A DNA stretch of 64,000 nucleotides from contig MSJI02000915.1 of NCBI GenBank assembly GCA_001931905.2, forward strand, positions 104,603-168,602. Reading direction: 5' to 3'. This DNA is from Cladosporium sp. IMV 00045 (Eukaryota; Ascomycota; Dothideomycetes; Cladosporiales; Cladosporiaceae). The notes beneath the pieces were generated by a model, which was not told where the DNA came from, searched no databases, and saw only the letters and a program-made list of their open reading frames with translations. Below are positions 11,018 to 20,212 of this stretch, piece after piece. The position numbers and the translations under genes are program-made. Position 1 is the first letter of the stretch. Each line of letters begins with the position of its first letter.

Positions 11018-13339
11018 CTACATAGCATGATCGAAATCATCATGCGTCCAATCCCCATGCGCCGCCGTCCCACCAGAATCCGCACCGGCGCCAGCACCAC
11101 CAGCACCAGCAAAAGCGCCACCGCCAGCAGCAGCAGCTCCGAGGTGACTCGCGTGCTTCTCGACATCCACGGTGCCCATCCAGTAAAGCATGGTGAAAAC
11201 GAGCAAGTGCAGCGCCAGACAGTACATGGCGAAGAGGTTCCTGCTCGTGCGCGTCTGCAGCACCAGGCGCGTGATCTGGAAAACCGCGCGCTCCGGCAGA
11301 CTCATGCGTTTCAGCGCGCGGGCACTCTCGCGCCCGCGGAAGGCCGCGAAGGGGGAGATGTTGCTCTCGTACGTGGAGCGGTAGCGGTCGAGCGAGAGGC
11401 CCGAGGAGGTGTCTGACGACGAGACCTGGATGGTGGACGGGTTGGGGTTGGCGCCGTAGGCGCTGCCGGAAGTGGACGTCGCGGGCTGGGCGCCGCGGTT
11501 GTAGGTTGAGACGTAGCGCGTCTTCTCGTACAGGTTCAGGTTGTCCTTTTGCAGGCTCGACACCTCGGAGCGCAGCGAGCTGACTGTCTGGTACTGCTTT
11601 TGCAGCTCCTGTTCCAGCTCGCCGATCTTCTTCTTGAACCGGTCGCGCTGCGCTGTGACCATTGGTAGGATGCCGGAGCCGCCGCCTGCGACCTCGCCGG
11701 GCCGCATTGGCGAGCCTGAACCGGAGGAGGGGTCAACTCCGCCAATGATTGAGGAGGTCGGTGAGGTGCCGCCGCCTCGCCTGCTGCCGTACATTGTCTT
11801 CGGGTGGCGAGATGTATATGTGCCCGCGACGGACATTGTCTCGAATGCGTTTGAGGCCTCCTGCTGGGTCTTCTGCAGGTCGTTCTCCAGTGATGCGTTC
11901 AGGCTCTGTGCCTTTTCGAGATCGGCATTCATCGTGGAGAAGTCTGCTTGGAGCTCATCGAGGCTTTTCTGCAGCTCATTATTTGAGACTCGCAGGTCTG
12001 TGAGTTCGTTGCTCAGCTTTTTGTTTCGCGCAATGAGGAGTTGCTCGAGGCTTTCTCCTTTGCCCTTGTCTGCACTTCCGTTCGCGTTTGGTGTGTCTGC
12101 TGGATCCAGTTCGGTATCGTCAACCGCGGCGAATTCGATCGATCGCAACATTTCCAGTTCGCGCTTAATCTCGTCGTAGTCATTCCATTTCTGTACCCGA
12201 GCTTGCAGCGATTCTCGATCCGATTTCAGCGCGTGCACCTCCTTCTCAATGCCGCGCAGCTTCGTTTCCAAAGCACTCGTTTCGGATTCTTTGTCGTATC
12301 TGGCGTTGTCGATTCGTCGAAGCAGAGATGAGTTCTCAGATCGAAGGCGAAGGTAGGCAGGATCGTCTTCCACCGCAGTGCTGCGACCAGAAGACTGACT
12401 GGCAGACTGCGCAAGCTCAACACGTAGTTGCTCATTACGAGCCTCGATCTCAGCAAGCCGTGTAGTCGTCCTTTCCAACTCGGAATTGGCCAATTCGAGT
12501 TCCGCGCTTGTGGCAGCGCTTCTCCCAGCATCTTGTGAGTCCTCGCCCGTCTTCTCGAGTCGCTGTGAGACCTCGTAGCTTGCCTTGAGCTCCTTCAATA
12601 TCCTGTCCTGGCTCTCCACCTTCTCCTCCAAGTTCTGCTCTTTGGCCGCCCAATTGTCTTCTTTCTCTTTCAGCACTGCCGACCAAGACTCCTCCACTTC
12701 TTTGATCCGGGAGTCTTGCGATCCCTCAAATGACTGTCTCTTATTCCGCTCCTGCTCCAGCTGTTTCTCCGAATCTTCAAGCTGCGAATTCAACTTGGTG
12801 ATTTGCTTGTGCAAACGCTCGTTCTCGCTCTCAAGCTTGGGCACGACCTCCTCCGCCGTGACCAACGAATCAATGGACGCATCCAGCAAAGGGTAAGGGT
12901 CCGGGGCTTCCGACAGCGGCGTGTACGCCTGCATAAACGCCGAGGAAATGGTCTTGTTGTGGTTCGTGAGCAGGTCGACATAGCCCTGGTAGGACTTGAG
13001 CAAGTCCTTGATGTCCAGCAATTTCGCGGCATCGTCCAGCTTCTTGAAGTCTTTGGTTTTCTGCGCGAGGTCTTTGCGTTTGAGTAATGAGTCGCGCTGG
13101 TGCGAGACTAGCTCTGACGCAGACACATCTAGTGTTGACACCAGTTTGCTGAGATCCAGTGTTCGCCATGCTGCTACTGCTTGTTGGAACTTGTTTCCTT
13201 CTTGCGCGCCCTCCCTTGCGCTGCGGATGTCGCTGGCATGTTCTTGAGTGTCTCCAGGTGCATTCGTAGTCGTGGCGCCTGCGCTCGCTTGTTCGTCCTT
13301 GGTGTCGGCCATGGTACCTGAGTTTGGCTGGTCGCTCAA
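11018..13339 (-). CDS. COY1: Golgi membrane golgin CASP/Coy1
   Basis: 773 residues in one exon. CASP (the alternatively spliced product of the CUX1 locus in animals; Coy1 in yeast) is a Golgi-resident tail-anchored coiled-coil protein acting in intra-Golgi retrograde transport. After an acidic, Ala/Thr-rich start comes a conserved segment near residues 50-150 beginning QQAVAAWRTLDLSKL. Long heptad-rich coiled coils run from about 150 to 560. The family's C-terminal domain has the RMSLPERAVFQITRLVL block followed by a single transmembrane helix near residues 700-722. A Gly/Ala-rich tail of about 50 residues follows the membrane span, longer than I would expect. A second in-frame ATG nine codons downstream could also be the start. 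Confidence 0.9.
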   Translation of the reverse strand: MSDQPNSGTMADTKDEQASAGATTTNAPGDTQEHASDIRSAREGAQEGNKFQQAVAAWRTLDLSKLVSTLDVSASELVSHQRDSLLKRKDLAQKTKDFKKLDDAAKLLDIKDLLKSYQGYVDLLTNHNKTISSAFMQAYTPLSEAPDPYPLLDASIDSLVTAEEVVPKLESENERLHKQITKLNSQLEDSEKQLEQERNKRQSFEGSQDSRIKEVEESWSAVLKEKEDNWAAKEQNLEEKVESQDRILKELKASYEVSQRLEKTGEDSQDAGRSAATSAELELANSELERTTTRLAEIEARNEQLRVELAQSASQSSGRSTAVEDDPAYLRLRSENSSLLRRIDNARYDKESETSALETKLRGIEKEVHALKSDRESLQARVQKWNDYDEIKRELEMLRSIEFAAVDDTELDPADTPNANGSADKGKGESLEQLLIARNKKLSNELTDLRVSNNELQKSLDELQADFSTMNADLEKAQSLNASLENDLQKTQQEASNAFETMSVAGTYTSRHPKTMYGSRRGGGTSPTSSIIGGVDPSSGSGSPMRPGEVAGGGSGILPMVTAQRDRFKKKIGELEQELQKQYQTVSSLRSEVSSLQKDNLNLYEKTRYVSTYNRGAQPATSTSGSAYGANPNPSTIQVSSSDTSSGLSLDRYRSTYESNISPFAAFRGRESARALKRMSLPERAVFQITRLVLQTRTSRNLFAMYCLALHLLVFTMLYWMGTVDVEKHASHLGAAAAGGGAFAGAGGAGAGADSGGTAAHGDWTHDDFDHAM

Positions 13340-13726
13340 GGCATAGGAGAGATGGCTACTGCCTGATGTTTGTCGCAGGGCCGACTGGAGAGATCGATTA
13401 CTATGTTATTACAGAGCAACCTTGGATGCGATGATATAAAGTGGTATCTCAAAGGTACACGCGGTGAATGGACGTCTTAATTGCGAAAATGAATACCAGA
13501 AGTCAGTCTTAGGGATAGCCATCTGTTGTGAGAGTGAAGCTCCCAAGGGTCCTCGCCGTCCAAGCAAGCACGAGCCTCGGAGCCAACGCCAGCTGTGTGG
13601 ATCGCCCGCCCATACAAACATCTATGTCATGGAATTGTACGCGATTCCCCATACCTCCACCCGAGATATACAACCTCCCTTCCTCGCGTGTCACAAAGAC
13701 ACAATGGTTGGTTGGCCTGACCGGCG
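13340..13726. promoter_or_regulatory. Divergent promoter region of COY1 and VPS3 copy 1
   Basis: 387 bases between two divergent starts. The left boundary of the duplicated block falls inside it at 13,666, so only the last 61 bases before the VPS3 start are present in copy 2. Confidence 0.55.
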
Positions 13727-16700
13727 ATGGAAGCGCAGCATGGCTCCCTGAACAGCGACAGCGACACCGACGGGGCCTACGTCCTCCGCGACTTGATCAA
13801 AGACGTCCCACTCTCGGCCGACGGCGAGGACAGCAATGTATACATCACCTGCGTAGACGCCTGGAATGGCAACCTATACATCGGAACCTCTGCCGGAGAG
13901 TTATTACACTTTGTCTCTATTCCACCCGAGGCTGGCGATGAGACCGGACAACCGACCTGGATCATCGCTTCTAGACTGCAGCCGCCTTTCAATACCGCGC
14001 AGGATCCTCCCGACAATGGCGTGAAACAAATACTCATCCTGCCAGACTCCGGCAAGGCTTGTGTTCTCTGCAATGGCACCCTCACATTCTACACGCTGCC
14101 GGAGTTGAGCCCTGCGTTTGGCGGCAAGATCAAGCAGGCGGGATGCACATGGGTTGGCGGACTGGATCGGAATGACGAGCTGGAAGAGCGCGACGTAGGA
14201 GCCAATGGCACGGTCATTGTCATTTGTCTGAAGCAAAGGCTGCGCCTGATTCGCATTGGAGAAGAAGCCAGGAAAATTAGGGACATTGAGCTGGGCGGAG
14301 TCGGCGCCATACAACGACGAGGAGACCTGGCTTGCGTCGCTGATGGCACCTCTTATTCTCTGCTCGATGTGGTGAATCAGCGCAAAAACGATCTTTTCCC
14401 GATTTCTTCGACATCGGAGCCGGAGCCTACACCACAGGCGACTACACTAGAGCCTCCGGCAACATCTTCACATCAAGCTTCGCGAAGCTTGTCAGGTCGA
14501 AGTCCGGTACGCGTTGGGCGTCACGAACGAAACACCAGCCTCGGTGGCAACTTGCAAGTCAAAGATCGTCTTAGACCTGACAGTTCTTCGCCTTGGCCTC
14601 CGCGTGGCTCTTCCAAGACGTCAGCATCTCCCACAGACTCACCGAGTCGTACAACCAGCCCAGAGAAGTCGGACGCGGGAAGTGAAAGTGCGCCGCCTCC
14701 GCCACCACCAAAAGACGATGCGCCTCCGAAAGAAGTGGCCAATCGACCCTTGCCGCCAAACATTGCTTCGCCTACACCGTCCGAATACTTATTGACAACC
14801 GGCACCAAGGCTTCCGAGCCTGGTGTGGGCATGTTCGTTAACCTGGACGGTGACGTTGTTCGTGGTACGATTGAGTTCACCAGTTATCCACACTGTCTGA
14901 TTTTAGAAGGCGGTAGAGACAGCTCAATGCCGGGCGCGCCTGAAAATGAGTCAGACGGATATGCCATAGCGCTTGTGCAGCGCAGTCTGCGAGGCAACAA
15001 ACGTACCGCTATCGAGATACAGAGGTGGGACGTTGAGCCCGGAGAAGCTCACCATACCAAGCATTGGTTGGATCTGCCCCACGAGCAGGACACCACGAAT
15101 GCAGATGATATCGCAGACGGTGTTGGTCTACGAACTGCGACCACATCGAACGAACTGGCCGTTCCCGAAATCAGCACCAATCTGAGGTTGCGGCGTTTAC
15201 ACACCGGCGCTGGCGAAGATCAGCCGGACGAGGCAGAACTTAAGCGAAACCAGGAAGAGGACAGTTTCACAGCCCGCTTTGCGCAGACCAAGGTCAGCGT
15301 TTTGCTGTTCTGCGGCAGTCAAGTCAACTGGCTGGTGCGTAGCTCGTTGCTCGTCCGTCTGGAACGTCGATTAGACAAGGCAGTCTCTTCGAGCGGCAAT
15401 CTCACGATCGATGCTGCGAAAGTCCAGGAGGTCATTAACGACATTCGCGGCCAAGAAGCTCTCAATGAACTTGATTTCTTGACCCTGACATACATTCGCC
15501 AAAAGGCGTCACTGCTGCTGTTTGGCAATCTATTACTGACAACAGCCAACGGTGTCATTGCTTACGAGCGCGATAAGAAAGCTGCCGGTGAAGCACTAGT
15601 TGAAGGCGAGATTGACCCACGAACGATACTCGGTCTCGTGCCGCCTTTGTCGAAAGAGGTCAAGGTGGGCCAAGACGGCGTCTGGGTATCTCAAGGTCTA
15701 CGTGACACGATCCACACCTTGCGCGATGCCATTGGCGACACGGAAATCGCACCAGACACTCGAGGCCCTTACGGCGACAATCTGCTGCAAGTCATCAAGC
15801 GCTACCTCGTCGTTTGGCGGAAGAAGAAGGGCTTTGGCAGTGTGGCGGATGAAACTCACGTCTTCCAAACAGTTGACGCGGCCCTGCTTCACGTTCTGCT
15901 CCTTCTGGATCAACACAGTCCTCGCGGTCCAGCCACTGGTGGGTCTGTCAGATCAGAGCTCAATGATGTAGTGGATAAGGGTGTGGACTGCTTTGATCGA
16001 GCCGTCGAGCTTTTCGAGGCTTTTGACAGACTCTACATCCTGAGTCGTCTATATCAATCACGCAAGGCGCCTGGTCAGGTCTTGTCAACTTGGAGGCGCA
16101 TTGTTGATGGTGAACGTGATGTCGGTGGAGAGCTGCTTGAGGGAGAATATGACATCCGCCGCTACTTGACCAAGATACGTGACCAGCAATTGGTCGAAGA
16201 ATACGGCACCTGGCTTGCAAACCGCAACCCAAAACTCGGCGTCCAAGTCTTTGCAGACGACAGTGGAAGGATCAAGTTCCAGCCATCCGAAGCTGTCGCA
16301 CTACTCAAAGCGAAGGCACCGGGTGCTGTCAAAGACTACCTTGAACATCTCGTCTTTGGAAAGAATCATATTCAATACGTCAACGACCTGATCACCTTCT
16401 ATCTCGACACGGTCCTGCATGAACTGGAGCAGTCTCCGCATGCCAAATCCAATCTCATCGAGTCTTACGAGACATATCGAGCGTTGGTCCCGCCAAAGCC
16501 CACATACCGACAATTCATAACCGACAACGCCATCGATGCGGAATGGTGGCACAACCGCTTGCGTCTCCTGCAGCTGATTGGCGGGAGCCATGGAGCGGCA
16601 TCCAAATACGATGTGCACGCTGTCGGCCAGCGTCTCAGCCCTTACAGCGACGCACTGGTGCCGGAAATGATCATTCTCAACGGTCGCGAGGGCAAGCATG

Positions 16701-17182
16701 AAGAAGCGCTGCGACTCCTCACTCACGGTCTTGGGGACTACGACACTGCAATCCGATACTGCCTACTTGGCGGATCGTCCATTTTCCACCCTGGCTCCAA
16801 TCTACTGCCAGAGCAATCCCTGCCATCAAAGGAGGAACAGGCGAAACTGTTCCACACCCTCCTACACGAGTTCTTCCGCATCGAAGACCTCGGCGAGCGA
16901 CTCGAACGGACTTCAGAGTTGCTGGAGCGGTTCGGGGGATGGTTTGAGATTGAAGAAGTCCTGGCATTGATCCCGGACGGATGGAGCGTGGAGATCGTAA
17001 GTGGGTTCCTGGTACACGCTCTGCGGAGGCTTGTCAGAGAGAAGAACGAAACGGTGGTTGTCAAGGCATTGAGCTCGGCGCAGAATCTAAGAAGCAGTGT
17101 CGAGACTGCAGAGAAGCACGAGAGGATCGGGTCGGTGTTCGTGAACAGCGAGGGCGGCGGGGAGAATGTAAACGTTCATTGA
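13727..17182 (+). CDS. VPS3: CORVET subunit Vps3 / TGFBRAP1-like (copy 1)
   Basis: 1151 residues in one exon. Vps3 is the Rab5/Vps21-binding subunit of the CORVET tether, which acts in endosome fusion before HOPS; the animal relative is TGFBRAP1. The N-terminal ~400 residues look like a CNH-type beta-propeller (an ITCVDAWNGNLYIGTSAGELLHF strand pattern). It is broken by a long Ser/Pro-rich disordered insertion around residues 230-345. The remainder is helical solenoid with the Vps39-type domains: LTLTYIRQKASLLLFGNLLL near residue 587, and a C-terminal region with the FHPGSNLLPEQ and LEERFG-like segments. Vam6/Vps39 is the nearest alternative, but the propeller start and length favour Vps3. 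It is divergent from COY1. Confidence 0.82.
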   Translation: MEAQHGSLNSDSDTDGAYVLRDLIKDVPLSADGEDSNVYITCVDAWNGNLYIGTSAGELLHFVSIPPEAGDETGQPTWIIASRLQPPFNTAQDPPDNGVKQILILPDSGKACVLCNGTLTFYTLPELSPAFGGKIKQAGCTWVGGLDRNDELEERDVGANGTVIVICLKQRLRLIRIGEEARKIRDIELGGVGAIQRRGDLACVADGTSYSLLDVVNQRKNDLFPISSTSEPEPTPQATTLEPPATSSHQASRSLSGRSPVRVGRHERNTSLGGNLQVKDRLRPDSSSPWPPRGSSKTSASPTDSPSRTTSPEKSDAGSESAPPPPPPKDDAPPKEVANRPLPPNIASPTPSEYLLTTGTKASEPGVGMFVNLDGDVVRGTIEFTSYPHCLILEGGRDSSMPGAPENESDGYAIALVQRSLRGNKRTAIEIQRWDVEPGEAHHTKHWLDLPHEQDTTNADDIADGVGLRTATTSNELAVPEISTNLRLRRLHTGAGEDQPDEAELKRNQEEDSFTARFAQTKVSVLLFCGSQVNWLVRSSLLVRLERRLDKAVSSSGNLTIDAAKVQEVINDIRGQEALNELDFLTLTYIRQKASLLLFGNLLLTTANGVIAYERDKKAAGEALVEGEIDPRTILGLVPPLSKEVKVGQDGVWVSQGLRDTIHTLRDAIGDTEIAPDTRGPYGDNLLQVIKRYLVVWRKKKGFGSVADETHVFQTVDAALLHVLLLLDQHSPRGPATGGSVRSELNDVVDKGVDCFDRAVELFEAFDRLYILSRLYQSRKAPGQVLSTWRRIVDGERDVGGELLEGEYDIRRYLTKIRDQQLVEEYGTWLANRNPKLGVQVFADDSGRIKFQPSEAVALLKAKAPGAVKDYLEHLVFGKNHIQYVNDLITFYLDTVLHELEQSPHAKSNLIESYETYRALVPPKPTYRQFITDNAIDAEWWHNRLRLLQLIGGSHGAASKYDVHAVGQRLSPYSDALVPEMIILNGREGKHEEALRLLTHGLGDYDTAIRYCLLGGSSIFHPGSNLLPEQSLPSKEEQAKLFHTLLHEFFRIEDLGERLERTSELLERFGGWFEIEEVLALIPDGWSVEIVSGFLVHALRRLVREKNETVVVKALSSAQNLRSSVETAEKHERIGSVFVNSEGGGENVNVH

Positions 17183-17497
17183 GAGCTTGTGGCTGTATAT
17201 ACATCAAATTTATCAGACATGTACCTATTATTTGCCTCGGATGCTCATCCGATTCTTGCATACATCACATCCTGCCTAGAAAAGGCAGGCTTCGCGACGT
17301 CCAATCGGCATAAACCCTTTTCGGCTTCGGCATTAAATTTCCTTATCTTATCAGAGCCTCCGATCCCTGTCCCGCGCGACCGCAGTTCGACTTTCTTGGG
17401 ACGGTGAGCCATTGGGAGGAAGAAAGTCGTTGTTATTCTTATTTCTACCACACTACCTACTCCCACATACTCCGACTTTCTTCACTGACGGCCGGCC
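17183..17497 (+). promoter_or_regulatory. Sideroflexin upstream region, copy 1
   Basis: 315 bases between the VPS3 stop and the sideroflexin start. It contains a ~115-bp block (about 17,300-17,414) that is almost unchanged in copy 2, although the flanking sequence has diverged. The block holds two adjoining GATA cores (17,343-17,356). Confidence 0.5.
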
Positions 17498-18729
17498 ATG
17501 TCTGCTTCTCTTCCTGGAAACAGAGACCTTCCTGCGTCCCAGTATGACCTGAGCACATACTGGGGCCGCGTGCGACATGCCGCAAACCTTTCGGATCCGA
17601 GGTGAGATACATTGCATTTCATGCATACGTGTATGCGAGGAGAAGGCAACGCGATATGAGAGTTGTCGCGCTCTTCTGGCCCCTCTTGTATACGCGGTCT
17701 TGCACTCTTGTCGTCCGACAACATTCTTACTCTGAGGAATCAATGCTGACCTTGTTGCGACAACAGCACACTTCTCACGTCGCCCGCTGGCCTCGAGCAC
17801 GCAAAGAGCTTGATTACCGAATACAAGCAAGGCAAAATCTCAGACATGACACCAGAGCTGTGGACGGCCAAGAAGACGATCGACAGCACCCTGCACCCTG
17901 GTTGGTACAAAGCATCACTGAAAGAGAGGAACATCGGCTAAATTGAAACAAATCAGACACCGGCGAACCCGTCCTGCTGCCCTTCCGCATGTCCGCCTTC
18001 GTTTTCTCCAACCTGGTCGTCACCGCCGGTATGCTCACGCCCGGCCTTGGGACAGCCGGAACGGCAGGCTGGCAAGTCGCCAACCAGTCTCTCAACGTTG
18101 CCATCAACTTCTCGAACGCCAACAAGTCCACCCCGCTCTCCACCGGCAAGATCATCGAATCCTACTGCCTCGCCGTAGGAGCCTCTTGCGGTGTCGCGCT
18201 GGGTCTGAAAGCTCTCGTCCCGCGCCTGCGCGTCAGCCCCGCCGCCAGAACAGTCCTGGGCCGTCTCGTGCCCTTCGCCGCCGTCGCCAGCGCCGGTGTG
18301 CTGAACGTCTTCCTCATGCGCGGCGAGGAGATCCGCCACGGTATCCCCGTGTACCCGAAAGAAACGCCCTCGGCGCGCGCCAAGCGCGAGGCCGCCGGCG
18401 AGACTCTCCAGCCTTTGGGCAAGAGCAAGAAAGCGGCGACGCTCGCCGTCGGCGAGACGGCCATCTCTCGCGTTCTCAACGCTACGCCCATCATGGTCCT
18501 GCCGCCTCTCATTCTCGTTCGTCTGCAGCAGTCTGCTTGGCTTCAGCAGCGGCCGCGTATGGTCACGCCGGTCAACTTGGGTCTGATTTTCGCGACTTCC
18601 ATTTTCGCTCTGCCGCTTGCGCTGGCTGCTTTCCCGCAGAGAGAGACTGTGAAGGCGACAAGTTTGGAGAAGGAGTTCTGGGAGCAGGGTGGCGATGGTG
18701 GATTGGTGGAGTTCAACCGTGGTATTTAA
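17498..18729 (+). CDS. FSF1: Sideroflexin, mitochondrial amino-acid carrier (copy 1)
   Basis: Three exons (17498-17601, 17767-17900, 17957-18729) give 336 residues. Sideroflexins are inner-mitochondrial-membrane carriers; animal SFXN1 imports serine for one-carbon metabolism. The N-terminus holds the typical LPxSQYDLSTYWGRVRHAANLSDPR start. The family signature HPDTGE (residues 78-83) is built across intron 2, between Pro79 and Asp80. Exon 3 carries the hydrophobic segments, with FRMSAFVFSNLVVTAGML first, then NATPIMVLPPLILVRLQ. The intron donors are GTGAGA and the less usual GTTGGT. Length and motif order are normal. It is encoded in the same direction as VPS3, 315 bp downstream. Confidence 0.92.
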
Positions 18730-20212
18730 GGAGGCTGGATTTCTTTCGACTGGTTTGAATCATACGGCATGGCTGGGAGCGTGTGAATATGTCCTTTGAG
18801 GAGAGGGGTTTCTCTAGATTATGGGTTGATGGCTTGCATTTTCTCTTTCTTTGATGTTTTGTTCCTAGCATGGCGCTAGAGGTGGTTTTGTTACGGATAG
18901 ACTTTGACTGATAGACGTTTCGGTAGCATTTACATTGAGCATTTCTTGAAGCTCAGCACTCTGAACAAAGGATCTGATCAGACTAGCCAGTTTCAAGACC
19001 TATGCGGAAATAGATGGTCCTTATTCGATGCGTTGAAAAGGTGTCGGCATTCATGTGTTGATCCGTGGCAGATGGTATGTTAGATGCAGAAACGGCTCCT
19101 GGTGAAATGGTGTTCATTGGCGTCATTAGCGATTATCAGATCACTCATTTAATTAATGTTGACTATCAATCCTCTACTTCAGACGCTTCTGATGAAAACA
19201 AAGTCTCATGGTGCACCCCGATGGTCCCCTTGATTTAGAGCGAGCTACCACAACCACTGCTCCACGCCGGGCGTTTTTTCTTTATATAAATTTGTGCCTG
19301 GTAGATGTTTCATTAAACATTAGTCCGAAATGGAAAAACATTCACGGCTATAGTGCTTCGCTTGAAATAACAATTATCATATGCAACAATGACAACAAGA
19401 AGGATACTTCGGAAGGTTGGACGTGAAGTCAGCATGCTCGTCAATTCTAAAGTTCCCGAGCGGATCTCCTCACTTCCACCTTCCTGCCTCCTCATCATCT
19501 CACCTCCATCAGCATACCAGTCTTTGTGACTCAATTTCAAGATGACCATAATATCTCCTTCTAAGGCTGCGATTACAAAGATGACTGCTGCAATTCGATA
19601 GAATTGGCGATTGTCCCGTCTCACGGCATGCATCTGTATAGCTTACGTATCACATCTTGAGCATTAATCGCAGCTCACCCGATCCTTTGCCAACGCAGCA
19701 TCGCACACGCGGCGCCATGAGCTCCAGATCTCCCCACACCTGATCACAAACCTGGACAATGGAGACATAATCGACAACAAGGTAAGATCTGATATCCACT
19801 CTTTCGGACCCATGCCGGTGGAGTCAGTGGGCCTGAGGTTGTACCTGCAGTCGTCCAAGTGTGCGTTTGCTCAATCAGTACTAGCCAAGTCCTGATGTAT
19901 AACACTGGTCTGGACGCATTCTGCCGTTGAGATGGCCGCATGAAAGCCAGCTCGAGAGTGCATTATCCACCAGCTCAAACGTGGTGGCAGTGGTGCACAG
20001 TCCTGGCAGTGCAGAACTTATGCCTCAAGGGAACGTAGAATGCAACGAAAGTGGACCAAGAGGACGAATCGGCAACTGTATCATATATGCCAGAGATGAT
20101 ACCATGACAGGATAGCCACCTTGTGGGTGGCATCGAAAAGCATACGAAGGCTGCAGACCGCAGGCACCTTTCAATTCAGGAAATATCGACCTCAACTTTG
20201 CATTGAACGACA
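18730..20212. other. Intergenic, copy 1, lacking the NmrA-like gene
   Basis: 1.48 kb with no supported gene. Near 19,190-19,205 the sequence jumps relative to copy 2, which has about 1.4 kb extra there. A ~310-bp stretch (19,643-19,950) is well conserved in copy 2 and is listed separately. Confidence 0.6.
19643..19950. other. Conserved island upstream of the AsnRS-like gene (copy 1)
   Basis: Aligns closely with 38,638-38,947 in copy 2. On the plus strand it has an open stretch ending IITNLDNGDIIDNK-like residues followed by a GTAAGA...CTGCAG interval that looks like a ~70-nt intron. Copy 2 has a stop just after it. It may be a gene remnant, a non-coding RNA or a regulatory element. Confidence 0.35.
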
